This document shows, piece by piece, positions 17,513-26,213 of a stretch of 64,000 nucleotides of DNA. The position numbers were made by a program, and so were the translations under genes. The notes beneath the pieces are model-generated. The model saw only the letters and a list, made by a program, of their open reading frames with translations. It was not told where the DNA came from and did not search any database. Source of the DNA: Chromatium weissei (lineage in GTDB: Bacteria; Pseudomonadota; Gammaproteobacteria; Chromatiales; Chromatiaceae). Positions within the stretch are counted from its first letter, which is position 1. Each line of letters opens with the position of its first letter. Location of the stretch: contig NZ_NRRR01000003.1 in NCBI RefSeq assembly GCF_016583765.1, positions 62,001 through 126,000 on the forward strand, read 5' to 3'.

Positions 17513-17598
17513 AAATGTGACGCGATTGCCAACATCCACTAAGCTCGCACACTTAAAATGTGACGCGATTGCCAACATCCACTAAGCTCGCACACTTA
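17513..17598. repeat. Exact 43-bp tandem duplication between pilC and menA
   Basis: Two identical 43-base units, 17513-17555 and 17556-17598, each beginning AAATGTGACGCG and ending CGCACACTTA. They lie in the divergent promoter region and may duplicate a regulatory site. Confidence 0.95.
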
Positions 17599-17635
17599 TT
17601 CAACTGTTTTTATCAACACCTGTATCTCATCTGTT

Positions 17636-18526
17636 ATGTCCTCACCAACGCTCGCCATTCCGCCATTTATCACGCGCTGCATTCTCGCTGCTCGCCCCAA
17701 AACTTTGCCACTCACGCTCGCGCCAGTGTGCGCTGGAATTACGCTGGCGATTGCAGAAACCAATCAATTCGCGCTTTGGATTGCGTTGTGCACCTTATTC
17801 GCCGCAATGGCAATTCAAATCGGCACTAATTTGTATAACGACGCCGCTGATTTTGAACGCGGAACCGACACACCCGACCGCCTCGGTCCGCAACGCGCCA
17901 CCGCACAGGGTTGGTTTCGCGCCAGCCAAGTGAAAACCGCTGCACACCTCATGTTTTTATTGGCATTTTTATTGGGAATGGCGCTGTTATTGCGCGGCGG
18001 CTGGCCGATTTTGAGCATTGGCATCGCCTCACTGACGGCTGGTTACGCGTATACCGCTGGCTCGCGTCCCATTGCATACGGGCCATTTGGTGAATTATTC
18101 GTATTGGCTTTTTTTGGCATTGTGACCGTTGTCGGCAGCCATTATTTGCAAACGCTCGTATTCAATTGGAATGCCGTTTTAATTGGCATTGCGCTTGGAT
18201 TACCCGCAGCAGCAGTATTATTAGTTAATAATTACCGCGATTTAGAAACTGACCGCGCTGCCGGTCGCCGCACATTATGTCATTATCTCGGTCGTTCCGG
18301 TGCACGTTGGTTATATGGAATGCTATTGCTTGCGCCAATACTGCTGCTTGTTTTTGCACCATTGCCCGGCGCAACTGAGTTATTCATTATTGCATTGCCG
18401 CTGGCAGTGGTTTTAATTATGCAGTTGCGTCGTGGTAATGGCGCGGAGTTGAATACGCAACTCGCTCGCACCGCATTATTTCAATCGGCATTAGTTCTTC
18501 TGTTAATTCTCAGTTTTTTATTCTGA
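17636..18526 (+). CDS. menA: 1,4-dihydroxy-2-naphthoate polyprenyltransferase
   Basis: UbiA-superfamily membrane enzyme that prenylates DHNA in menaquinone synthesis. The 296-residue protein has eight or nine TM segments. The first Asp-rich motif is N-L-Y-N-D-A-A-D-F-E-R-G-T-D with D-R-L-G-P-Q-R-A-T-A, characteristic of MenA; the second is N-N-Y-R-D-L-E-T-D-R-A-A-G-R-R-T-L. menC follows after 4 bases, which supports MenA over another UbiA member. Confidence 0.93.
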   Translation: MSSPTLAIPPFITRCILAARPKTLPLTLAPVCAGITLAIAETNQFALWIALCTLFAAMAIQIGTNLYNDAADFERGTDTPDRLGPQRATAQGWFRASQVKTAAHLMFLLAFLLGMALLLRGGWPILSIGIASLTAGYAYTAGSRPIAYGPFGELFVLAFFGIVTVVGSHYLQTLVFNWNAVLIGIALGLPAAAVLLVNNYRDLETDRAAGRRTLCHYLGRSGARWLYGMLLLAPILLLVFAPLPGATELFIIALPLAVVLIMQLRRGNGAELNTQLARTALFQSALVLLLILSFLF

Positions 18527-18530
18527 AATA

Positions 18531-19583
18531 ATGCGAATCGAACGCTTTCAAATCACCGCTTATGATTTGCCATTGCGATGTCATTGGGCAACTGCTCGCG
18601 GCGAATTGAATCGACGGCGCGGGTGGCTGCTGCAAGTCAGCGCCGCCGGTTTGCACGGTTTTGGCGATTGCGCGCCATTGCCCGCCGCTGGCACGGAAAC
18701 CGTCGCCGCTGCGAAATGCGCTTTGTCGAAAATTCAAACAGTTGCAGTCGGTCACGAGGTCGCCACGCTGCTCGATGCGCTGAAGCCGAAATTGGCTGCC
18801 ACGCCGGCGACGCGTTGGGCGTTGGAATGTGCGGTGTTGGATTTATTGAGTCGGCAACGCAATGTGCCGTTGCGCCATTCGCTCGCGCCCGCTGCGCCGA
18901 ATGTCGTGCCGGTCAACGCGATGCTCGGTGCAGTGGCGACGGTCACGCCGATCGAGGTGCAAACCGCCGTCGCCGCTGGGTTTAAGGTGTTGAAAATTAA
19001 AGTCGGTTTGCACGATCCTGTCACCGAATTGGCGCAACTGACCGCGTTGACATCGCTGTTGCCGCTCGGCGTGACTTTGCGGCTCGATGCCAATGGCGCG
19101 TGGGAATTTGCCGCCGCACAGCGAATGTTCGACGGGCTGGCGCGATTGCCGATTGAATCGTTGGAAGAGCCACTGCGTCAGCCGAATGCCGCGCACTTTG
19201 CCGCGTTGCAAATGGCGGTTGATTTTCCGTTGGCGCGAGATGAATCGCTGCACGACGTGAATTGGCATGATGATTTGACGGCGCTCGGTGTGCGGCGGCT
19301 GGTGCTGAAACCAGCGGCGATTGGCGGAATTCGGCGCACGTTGGCGTTAGCGCAGCGGGCGCAAGCGGCTGGCTGCGAAGTGGTGATTACCAGCGTGATT
19401 GACAGCGCCGTTGGCTTGTGGGCGACGGCACAACTTGCAGCGGCCAGCGCCAGCGCGATTCCGCACGGTTTGGCGACTGCCGAGTGGCTGGCGACGGATA
19501 TTGGCGACGCTCCGCTGCCACAGCACGGTCAACTGCAATTGCCAATGACGCCGGGCAGCGGTTTTTCTTTGTCAACCATTTGA
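18531..19583 (+). CDS. menC: o-Succinylbenzoate synthase
   Basis: Enolase-superfamily enzyme that dehydrates SHCHC to o-succinylbenzoate in menaquinone synthesis. The 350-residue protein has the catalytic K-x-K in V-L-K-I-K-V-G, metal ligands in R-L-D-A-N-G-A-W, L-E-E-P-L and A-R-D-E-S-L, and the second-side lysine in L-K-P-A. The family is catalytically diverse, but the 4-base spacing from menA makes OSBS the likely function. menB, menD, menE and menF are not in this window. Confidence 0.9.
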   Translation: MRIERFQITAYDLPLRCHWATARGELNRRRGWLLQVSAAGLHGFGDCAPLPAAGTETVAAAKCALSKIQTVAVGHEVATLLDALKPKLAATPATRWALECAVLDLLSRQRNVPLRHSLAPAAPNVVPVNAMLGAVATVTPIEVQTAVAAGFKVLKIKVGLHDPVTELAQLTALTSLLPLGVTLRLDANGAWEFAAAQRMFDGLARLPIESLEEPLRQPNAAHFAALQMAVDFPLARDESLHDVNWHDDLTALGVRRLVLKPAAIGGIRRTLALAQRAQAAGCEVVITSVIDSAVGLWATAQLAAASASAIPHGLATAEWLATDIGDAPLPQHGQLQLPMTPGSGFSLSTI

Positions 19584-19600
19584 TTCAATAGGATTTAACC

Positions 19601-20329
19601 ATGACGTTGTTATTAGATATTGGCAACACCAGCCTGCGCTGGGCACGTGTTGACGCTGGGCAGATCGGCGCGATGGAGCGCGTGCGTCACAGCGGCGGAA
19701 TTCCGCTTGACGTGTTGGCGGCGTGGGAGCTGCTCGCGCCTCCCACGCGCATTCTCGTCAGCAATGTCGGCGGTGCGGCGGTGGCGGAGGCGCTGCGGCG
19801 CGTGACGCAAGCGTATTGGCAGTTGGAACCGGAATTTGTGCGCACTCGCGCTGAATATGCTGGATTAAGAATCGCTTACGCCGAGCCAACGCGGTTGGGC
19901 GTGGATCGCTGGCTGGCGCTGCTCGCGGCGCATGTGGACAACCCGACCGCCGCGCCCACGCTGATTGTCGATGCGGGAACGGCGGTGACATTCGATGCGC
20001 TGCGAGCGGATGGGCAACATTTAGGTGGATTGATCGTGCCCGGCATTGAGCTGATGCGCACGAGTTTGCTGGTGGGAACGCAAATTCCGCGTGTCGATTT
20101 TGAACCGGTGAATGTGCTGTGGGCGAACGACACGGCGACGGCGATTGCGGCGGGCAGTGTGCAGACGCTCGGAGCACTGGCGGAGCGCGTGAGAATGCAA
20201 TTGACCGAGGCGACTGGTGCGACGGTGCGCGTGTTATTGACCGGTGGCGATGCGCCGCGTTTGCGGACGGCGCTGGTGGAGCCATTTGAAGAAATTGAGG
20301 ATTTGGTGCTACGCGGGTTAATTGTTTAA
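19601..20329 (+). CDS. coaX: Type III pantothenate kinase
   Basis: First step of CoA synthesis from pantothenate; the type III enzyme is insensitive to CoA feedback. The 242-residue ASKHA-fold protein shows L-L-D-I-G-N-T-S-L-R-W-A (phosphate 1), G-V-D-R-W-L-A-L-L-A-A (substrate) and V-D-A-G-T-A-V-T-F-D (phosphate 2). AGGA precedes the ATG. It follows menC by 17 bases on the same strand. The partner enzyme coaE lies 4 kb upstream on the other strand. Confidence 0.93.
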   Translation: MTLLLDIGNTSLRWARVDAGQIGAMERVRHSGGIPLDVLAAWELLAPPTRILVSNVGGAAVAEALRRVTQAYWQLEPEFVRTRAEYAGLRIAYAEPTRLGVDRWLALLAAHVDNPTAAPTLIVDAGTAVTFDALRADGQHLGGLIVPGIELMRTSLLVGTQIPRVDFEPVNVLWANDTATAIAAGSVQTLGALAERVRMQLTEATGATVRVLLTGGDAPRLRTALVEPFEEIEDLVLRGLIV

Positions 20330-20338
20330 TTCATTGAC

Positions 20339-20380
20339 AACATTCCATCGCAATTCATAAATGGATGGAATGTTTATTTT
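20339..20380. terminator. Terminator hairpin between convergent coaX and the m5C methyltransferase gene
   Basis: AACATTCCATC (20339-20349) pairs perfectly with GATGGAATGTT (20364-20374) over a 14-base loop, followed by TATTTT. It serves coaX on the plus strand and could also act on the minus strand. Confidence 0.65.
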
Positions 20381-20411
20381 ACAGCGCAAAAGCGATTTAA
20401 CTTTTGCTTTT

Positions 20412-21401
20412 TTAACGAGACAAATCATTCCGTATTTTTTCTGCCAAAATTGTTGCCATTCGTACAGGAACGGCATTGCCAACCATCTTATATCCATTCG
20501 CAATGTTTTTATAATAGAAATGAAAATTATCAGGAAAGGTTTGAATTCTCGCGCACTCCCTAACACTTAATCTGCGATACAAATGCGCTTGTCCGGGCGC
20601 AAAAACTCGAACATCTTGTTTAACGAATTCAAATTTTGGTGCTTGCGGATGTATTGGCGCATGACGACCACCTGCTTGAATCGTAAATGAAACTTCATTC
20701 CAAGAACGCACACGATTTCTTGACATAAAAATGCTTGAAAATCCACCTGTCATATATTCATGATTTGAAATCAAGCAATGCTCACCATTTGTCATGTTGC
20801 CTTGTTGAGCCGGTAAAGCATTATCTTTTAAGTCGCCAATCGCTTGACTCAATGGCATTTTGTTTTGCAACGTTATTGGTTTAGGAAAATCAAACTGAAT
20901 ACCCAAATCATTTCGATAGCCGACAAAAAACACACGCTTTCTATCCTGTGGAACGCCATAATCAGACACATTGAGCAATTGAAATGCTAAATGATAACCA
21001 CACTCACGAAACATGCTTTTGATATTTTCCAGTGCATTGCGATGCGTTGTTAAAAGCATTCCGAAGACATTTTCAGCAAGAAAAAATTTTGGCTGTTTAT
21101 TCGCCAAAATTCGAATAAAGTCATAAAAAAGTTGCCCTCTTTTATCGCTAATTCCTCTCATTGCACCTGCTTCGCTCCAGCTTTGGCAAGGTGGCCCACC
21201 AATAATGCCATCACACGATGGAATTTCATTGACTGGAATATCGGTCATGCTACGTCTGTCTAAAAAAACACCCTTATGATTTTTTTCATAGGTTTCCCAA
21301 ATTGTTTTGTCATATTCATTTGCCCAAATGACATCGAAGCCGGCTTGAGAAAAGCCCAAATCTAAACCACCAGCACCAGAAAACAATGTCACTAATTTCA
21401 T
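20412..21401 (-). CDS. DNA cytosine-5 methyltransferase, M.HaeIII-like
   Basis: A 329-residue m5C methylase with motif I T-L-F-S-G-A-G-G-L-D-L-G-F, catalytic P-C-Q (Cys72) in G-G-P-P-C-Q-S-W-S-E-A-G, motif VI F-L-A-E-N-V, motif VIII Q-D-R-K-R-V-F and motifs IX/X R-L-S-V-R-E-C-A-R-I-Q-T-F-P and G-N-A-V-P-V. The target-recognition region I-F-M-S-R-N-R-V-R-S-W-N-E with H-P-Q-A-P closely resembles M.HaeIII from memory, so GGCC is the predicted target. Its ATG overlaps the upstream methylase stop (ATGA). No separate nuclease gene is adjacent. AT-rich (about 38% on one sampled line). Confidence 0.92.
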   Translation of the reverse strand: MKLVTLFSGAGGLDLGFSQAGFDVIWANEYDKTIWETYEKNHKGVFLDRRSMTDIPVNEIPSCDGIIGGPPCQSWSEAGAMRGISDKRGQLFYDFIRILANKQPKFFLAENVFGMLLTTHRNALENIKSMFRECGYHLAFQLLNVSDYGVPQDRKRVFFVGYRNDLGIQFDFPKPITLQNKMPLSQAIGDLKDNALPAQQGNMTNGEHCLISNHEYMTGGFSSIFMSRNRVRSWNEVSFTIQAGGRHAPIHPQAPKFEFVKQDVRVFAPGQAHLYRRLSVRECARIQTFPDNFHFYYKNIANGYKMVGNAVPVRMATILAEKIRNDLSR

Positions 21402-22369
21402 GTTAATTCATTACAAATCTGATTGGGCAATTCAAGTGGCAGTGTTTCATCAAATAAAGACGTTTTTACCATGCCATTCATGCAGTATTCTTTTATAGCA
21501 TTTGCGACAAAGGTTGCAAGATTTACAGGAACCGCATTACCAATCATTTGTTCAAGATCAGTCTTTGTACCGAAGAACTTAAATTCACTGGGAAATGTTT
21601 GTATGTAGCTGCGTTCAATCGTTGTCAGTGGTCTAATCTCATTGAGATTAACATTTTGCGGATCGCAGGTATTTAATTTATATCCTTTGGGTATTGGTCT
21701 ATTGACTCCGCGAACAGTCGGACTTGGTTCATCAATCGTAAAGACACCGCGCCGGTTATAGTTTCTCGGATGGCGATAATAGACTTCTAATCCAAGTGTG
21801 TTCCCTAAATAATCTCTAATGGTCATTTGCCGTTCTGAAAGATTATTTTTGAGAATTCCATTGAGTTGATTGTGAATATCTCCGAAATGACCAATGAGAA
21901 AAAACCGTGTTCTTGATTGTGGAACACCGCAAAAAGAAGCATTCAAAATGACAGAGGTTAAACCATAACCACAGTTATCGAATTGTTCGATCACATCTTT
22001 TAATATGTGGCTTTTTTTGATTTGCGCCACATTTTCCATCACAAACCATTCTGGCTTTATTGCACAAACGATGTTTGCAAAATGATAGGTTAAATCCGCT
22101 CTACCCTGTGTTAAATCTCTTTTCCCCGCACTTGAAAAATCTTGACAAGGTGGACCGCCCATTATTAAGTCCGGCAAGAATTCTTTAATTTTTGTTATTG
22201 CTTCTTGTTCATTCGTTAAATCCTGCTTAAAAACTGGATGGAAGAAGTTTTTTTTGTATACGTTGATTGATGGTTCCCAGTATTCAAATGCAGCGACTAC
22301 ATCAAACCCAGCGTTTTCAAAGCCTAAAGAAAGTCCACCACAGCCAGCAAAAAGATCAACGCATTTCAT
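21398..22369 (-). CDS. DNA cytosine-5 methyltransferase, second enzyme
   Basis: A 323-residue m5C methylase with motif I D-L-F-A-G-C-G-G-L-S-L-G-F, catalytic P-C-Q (Cys75) in G-G-P-P-C-Q-D-F-S-S-A-G-K-R-D, motif VI F-V-M-E-N-V, motif VIII Q-S-R-T-R-F-F, and R-P-L-T-T-I-E-R-S-Y-I-Q-T-F-P with G-N-A-V-P-V. The G-K-R-D block after PCQDFSSA is typical of enzymes for GG(N/W)CC-type sites, but the specificity cannot be fixed by eye. It is translationally coupled to the M.HaeIII-like gene (ATGA) and lies 51 bases after the fusion gene. Confidence 0.92.
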   Translation of the reverse strand: MKCVDLFAGCGGLSLGFENAGFDVVAAFEYWEPSINVYKKNFFHPVFKQDLTNEQEAITKIKEFLPDLIMGGPPCQDFSSAGKRDLTQGRADLTYHFANIVCAIKPEWFVMENVAQIKKSHILKDVIEQFDNCGYGLTSVILNASFCGVPQSRTRFFLIGHFGDIHNQLNGILKNNLSERQMTIRDYLGNTLGLEVYYRHPRNYNRRGVFTIDEPSPTVRGVNRPIPKGYKLNTCDPQNVNLNEIRPLTTIERSYIQTFPSEFKFFGTKTDLEQMIGNAVPVNLATFVANAIKEYCMNGMVKTSLFDETLPLELPNQICNELT

Positions 22370-22420
22370 GTATTTCTATTTTTAGTCACTGGTTTTATCA
22401 AACGGATAAAATGTTGATTC

Positions 22421-24676
22421 TTAAAGATCAAAAGAGGCTTGACCTTTTTCTTTTAAGCGCCAACCACCGACAACACGATAAGCAATGTCTTCCAATACAC
22501 TTAAAATCGTTTGCGTTTCTGGTGTTGTCCCATTTTTCAATAACGGCATAATTGCTAACACAATTTCATCAAATTCTGCTGTTTTCTTTTCGATCTCCAT
22601 GCGGCGCAAATAAGACATTAAATAATAACGAACCCGCAGTTTCAAATCGACATGCGTCTTGAATTGCTTGTTTTGCTTGATGCTGAATAACTCAGTTTCT
22701 TTGTCATAATCAAACATATCCAGCAGCAACGGCGTTAAATCAGAATACTCTTTTTTTAGTAAATCTAAAAAGCCCATCTCTAAACCTTTAATAATTAACT
22801 CGTCGTTAATTTGTTCTAACGTTGCGCCGTGATATTTGGCAATCACACCTTCAATTGTCTGCATGACAATTTCACCTGTATCTATACCTAAACTGGCTTT
22901 CATTATGTATTTTGGTTTGCGCACCTTTCTAAAGTTAATAATTAACTGACCGGATAACACGGTAAACGGATTCTGCCGTTTCTTAAAACTGGTTTGTCCG
23001 TTTTTCTGCGCGACCGCGCCCGCATATTCAAAACCACAGCGTTCGGCTGTATCAATAATTAAATGCCAAAATTCCGGGTCTTTGTGCGCAAAGACAAATG
23101 ACATCCAGCGGTCGAACTTCAATACGCGATACATTTCTTCAATACTTTTCGCAATTAAGGCGTTGTAGTTCTCTTTGCTTTTTGCGTGTTCGCCGCCTTC
23201 AATCGCTTCTAAAGCATAATCTTGTTCGGTGACGGGCAAATCTAACCACGCATTCCACATCACTGACAAATCAAGATACGGAATCTTTTTGCCATACGGC
23301 GGATCAGTGTAAATGTAATCCACGCTCTCTTTTTTTAGAAACGATAAATCGGTTGCCGTGCCGCGAATAATTCGCAATTGATCTATGGTGTTGTCGTTGA
23401 TTTTAGATGCTATTTCACGTTTGGCATTTAACACTTTTTTGAACCTAGAATCAAAATAAGTGATTAAATCAATAAAGGCTGGATGTTTGGCTAAACGATA
23501 ACGGTAATAAGCAAAAATACTGCTATTTCCTCTTCCGTCAGTTCGACCTTCTGAAGCATGGTAAGTCAAATTAATTTTATTCAACAAACCAGAAAACATT
23601 AGCAACAAAGATTTTCTATTACTTTCGTTCGGTTCTTGCAAAATACAGTGTTTTAACGTTGCTAACTGCGTTAGTTGTTCACGGCTAAATAAATCTTGTA
23701 TCAACTCAACATCCGAGCCTTTTGGCAAAACAAAACCCTTTGGATAAACATATTGAGTTAATGCCTTATCAATCGCTTCATCGGTTTTAGGTTCGCGCTC
23801 TAAATATGCCGTTTTAATTCGCTCAAAACTGGACTGTAAATCAACAAGATCAACTGGGCTGGTGAGTGCGTCAATTAAAAAGGTGGACATTGGATTCAAA
23901 TCTACATGAATCGCCTTTCGACCTAACATCATTGCCTCAACAGCAGTAACTCCGCTGCCACCAAAAGGGTCTAAAACCACATCGCCAGCCTGCGAAAAAT
24001 GTTGAATATATTCATTCACCACATTCCACGCTTGTTTAGTAAAATAGCCATGTACACCAAAATGACGTTTTGCTGACTGTTTTTTAACGACAATTTCTTC
24101 TAATAACGGACGTTCTAAATAATTAAATGGCGCGTTATGAATGACTTTTTTCGGTGTGCTATAGGTTAAAATCTTGCCCGTTTGAAATGAACTCGGCGAT
24201 AAATAAGCGGATAATTCTTCCCAATGCTGTGCAGTATTTGCGAGTTCAAAATATAAAATTGGCTCGGGCGCATCTTGACGAAATAAAGCAAATGCCCAGC
24301 CATTACATAATGCAAAAAACGTGCTGCGTACTTCAGGATGAATGCTGTAAGAAAACACCTGTGCGACATGATCGCCGGATTGAATGTTTTGCGTTGGCGC
24401 TTTGGCATCTAATACCCAAGCATGACTATTTTCGACTTTCAATAGATAATCGGGAATTAACGTGATTGGGCGTTTTTTACTGCCGATTTTCAAAAAGGGA
24501 TGTAATAAAGTTTTGCTGCGGACAATCTGCGTTTGTGCATAACCGAGTTGTGTTAATAACGGCACAATCAATACTTCGCGCACACTGTCTTCTTTGAAAT
24601 TCGGCGAATGTAATTGGTTAAAATCAAAATTCTGAAACAGTTGATTCATTATTAAATTTTCCATATCAATCGACAT
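22421..24676 (-). CDS. Nuclease-domain/DNA methyltransferase fusion (candidate single-chain restriction-modification enzyme)
   Basis: A 751-residue protein. The N-terminal 200 residues resemble the type I HsdR N-terminal nuclease domain: E34, then I-P-D-Y-L-L (D76) and W-V-L-D-A-K-A-P (D90-x-K92) form a PD-(D/E)xK site. The middle is an amino-methyltransferase with motif I V-L-D-P-F-G-G-S-G (235-242) before catalytic D-P-P-Y (458-461), so probably N6-adenine. The C-terminal 200 residues (about 555-751) are unassigned and may recognise DNA. The start is uncertain: ATG 24676, 24664 or 24649, the last with GGAA upstream. It begins 11 bases after the ruvA stop. No separate specificity subunit was seen. 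Confidence 0.8.
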   Translation of the reverse strand: MSIDMENLIMNQLFQNFDFNQLHSPNFKEDSVREVLIVPLLTQLGYAQTQIVRSKTLLHPFLKIGSKKRPITLIPDYLLKVENSHAWVLDAKAPTQNIQSGDHVAQVFSYSIHPEVRSTFFALCNGWAFALFRQDAPEPILYFELANTAQHWEELSAYLSPSSFQTGKILTYSTPKKVIHNAPFNYLERPLLEEIVVKKQSAKRHFGVHGYFTKQAWNVVNEYIQHFSQAGDVVLDPFGGSGVTAVEAMMLGRKAIHVDLNPMSTFLIDALTSPVDLVDLQSSFERIKTAYLEREPKTDEAIDKALTQYVYPKGFVLPKGSDVELIQDLFSREQLTQLATLKHCILQEPNESNRKSLLLMFSGLLNKINLTYHASEGRTDGRGNSSIFAYYRYRLAKHPAFIDLITYFDSRFKKVLNAKREIASKINDNTIDQLRIIRGTATDLSFLKKESVDYIYTDPPYGKKIPYLDLSVMWNAWLDLPVTEQDYALEAIEGGEHAKSKENYNALIAKSIEEMYRVLKFDRWMSFVFAHKDPEFWHLIIDTAERCGFEYAGAVAQKNGQTSFKKRQNPFTVLSGQLIINFRKVRKPKYIMKASLGIDTGEIVMQTIEGVIAKYHGATLEQINDELIIKGLEMGFLDLLKKEYSDLTPLLLDMFDYDKETELFSIKQNKQFKTHVDLKLRVRYYLMSYLRRMEIEKKTAEFDEIVLAIMPLLKNGTTPETQTILSVLEDIAYRVVGGWRLKEKGQASFDL

Positions 24677-24687
24677 TCGCGTATTGA

Positions 24688-25290
24688 TTAAGCATTGGGT
24701 ATTTGCCGTAATGCGGTGCGAATGATGTCTTCCGTTGTATTCGTGCCGTCATCCGCTGCTCGCGCCATGCGCGTGGCTTCGGGTGGACGATAACCGAGCG
24801 CCATCAACGCACTGACGGCATCGTTGAGCGCCAGTTCACGCGCATTGACCGCTGGCGCTGCAATTACGCTGGGTGCGCCGTCAGTCAGTCCGCCGAGCCG
24901 GTCGCGCAGTTCCATGATGAGGCGTTGCGCGGTTTTTTTGCCGATGCCCGGAATGCGCATCAACGCGGTCACGTCATCCAGCGCGACGCACTGGGCAAAT
25001 CGTCCGGCGTCCATCGCGCCCAAAATCTCCAGCGCCAGCCGCGCACCCACTCCGGTGACTTTCAGTAGCGCACGAAACAACAGGCGGTCGCGCTCGTGCA
25101 AAAAGCCGTAGAGCAATTGCGCGTCGTCGCGGACGGCAAAATGTGTAATCAGCGTGATCGGCTCGCCGAGTGCGGGCAACTGGGCAAATGCCGAAAGCGC
25201 CAGCTCCACTTCATAACCGACACCGTTGACATCCAACAGCACCAGCGGCGGTTGTTTGGCGAGAAGGCTGCCTCGTAATTGCCCAATCAT
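24688..25290 (-). CDS. ruvA: Holliday junction branch-migration protein RuvA
   Basis: Tetrameric junction-binding protein that loads the RuvB motor. The 200-residue protein has the N-terminal OB fold (M-I-G-Q-L-R-G ... D-V-N-G-V-G-Y-E-V), tandem helix-hairpin-helix motifs (V-T-G-V-G-A-R-L-A and I-P-G-I-G-K-K-T-A-Q-R-L) and the C-terminal RuvB-binding domain (A-L-M-A-L-G-Y). ruvB and ruvC, normally adjacent, are missing; galU lies upstream and the methyltransferase island downstream. Confidence 0.95.
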   Translation of the reverse strand: MIGQLRGSLLAKQPPLVLLDVNGVGYEVELALSAFAQLPALGEPITLITHFAVRDDAQLLYGFLHERDRLLFRALLKVTGVGARLALEILGAMDAGRFAQCVALDDVTALMRIPGIGKKTAQRLIMELRDRLGGLTDGAPSVIAAPAVNARELALNDAVSALMALGYRPPEATRMARAADDGTNTTEDIIRTALRQIPNA

Positions 25291-25302
25291 GTCGCAACGC
25301 GC

Positions 25303-26187
25303 TCAGTAACCGGCGTTTTGTCGAAAAGCGCGGAGATACGCCGCAAAGCGTTCGCCCAATTCGGGATGTGCCAAACCAAATTCCACCGTTGCCTCCAGAT
25401 AACCGAGCTTGCTGCCGCAGTCGTAGCGTTTACCTTCAAAGGGATACGCAATGATTGGCTCGTCGGCGAGCAGATCAGAAATGCCGTCCGTCAACTGAAT
25501 TTCGCCGCCGCTGCCTTCACCGATATTTTCGAGCTTGTCAAAAATGCGCGGTGTCAGCAGATAGCGCCCGACGACGGCGAGATTGGATGGCGCATCGGCT
25601 GGCGCGGGTTTCTCCACAATCGACACCACGCGCAGCATTCCGTCCGAGCCTTTTTCCACTTCCACGATGCCGTATTTGTGGGTTTCCTCGTGTGGCACTT
25701 CCTGCACACTCAACACGCTGCAACCGTGCTGCGCGTACACATCGGCCATCTGTTGCACGACGCCTTTACCGGTGGCGTGAATCAAATCATCGGCGAGCAG
25801 CACAAAAAACGGTTCATTGCCCACGACCGGTTTCGCACACAGCACCGCGTGACCCAAACCGAGCGCCTCGGCTTGACGCAGATAAATGCACGAAGCGAAT
25901 TCCGGCAGCACATCGCGCACGATTTTCAACAACGCCGTTTTGCCCGCCTGTTCCAATTCCGCTTCTAATTCATAGGCTTTATCAAAATGGTCTTCAATCG
26001 AGCGTTTGCTACGTCCGGTGATGAAAATCAATTGATCCACGCCAGCCTCTTCTGCTTCATCCGCCGCGTATTGAATCAACGGTTTATCCACAATCGGCAG
26101 CATTTCTTTGGGGCTGGCTTTGGTTGCGGGTAAAAAGCGCGTGCCGAGACCGGCAACGGGAAACACTGCTTTGCGTACTTTGATCAT
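25303..26187 (-). CDS. galU: UTP-glucose-1-phosphate uridylyltransferase
   Basis: Makes UDP-glucose for cell-surface polysaccharides and trehalose or glycogen-related sugars. The 294-residue protein shows the nucleotidyltransferase signature [23 protein letters not shown], then L-A-D-D-L-I, and V-E-K-P. It lies within the minus-strand run lapB-pyrF-galU-ruvA, 26 bases after pyrF. Confidence 0.95.
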   Translation of the reverse strand: MIKVRKAVFPVAGLGTRFLPATKASPKEMLPIVDKPLIQYAADEAEEAGVDQLIFITGRSKRSIEDHFDKAYELEAELEQAGKTALLKIVRDVLPEFASCIYLRQAEALGLGHAVLCAKPVVGNEPFFVLLADDLIHATGKGVVQQMADVYAQHGCSVLSVQEVPHEETHKYGIVEVEKGSDGMLRVVSIVEKPAPADAPSNLAVVGRYLLTPRIFDKLENIGEGSGGEIQLTDGISDLLADEPIIAYPFEGKRYDCGSKLGYLEATVEFGLAHPELGERFAAYLRAFRQNAGY

Positions 26188-26213
26188 CGTTTTGTTCTCA
26201 AGTGAGTTAAAAA

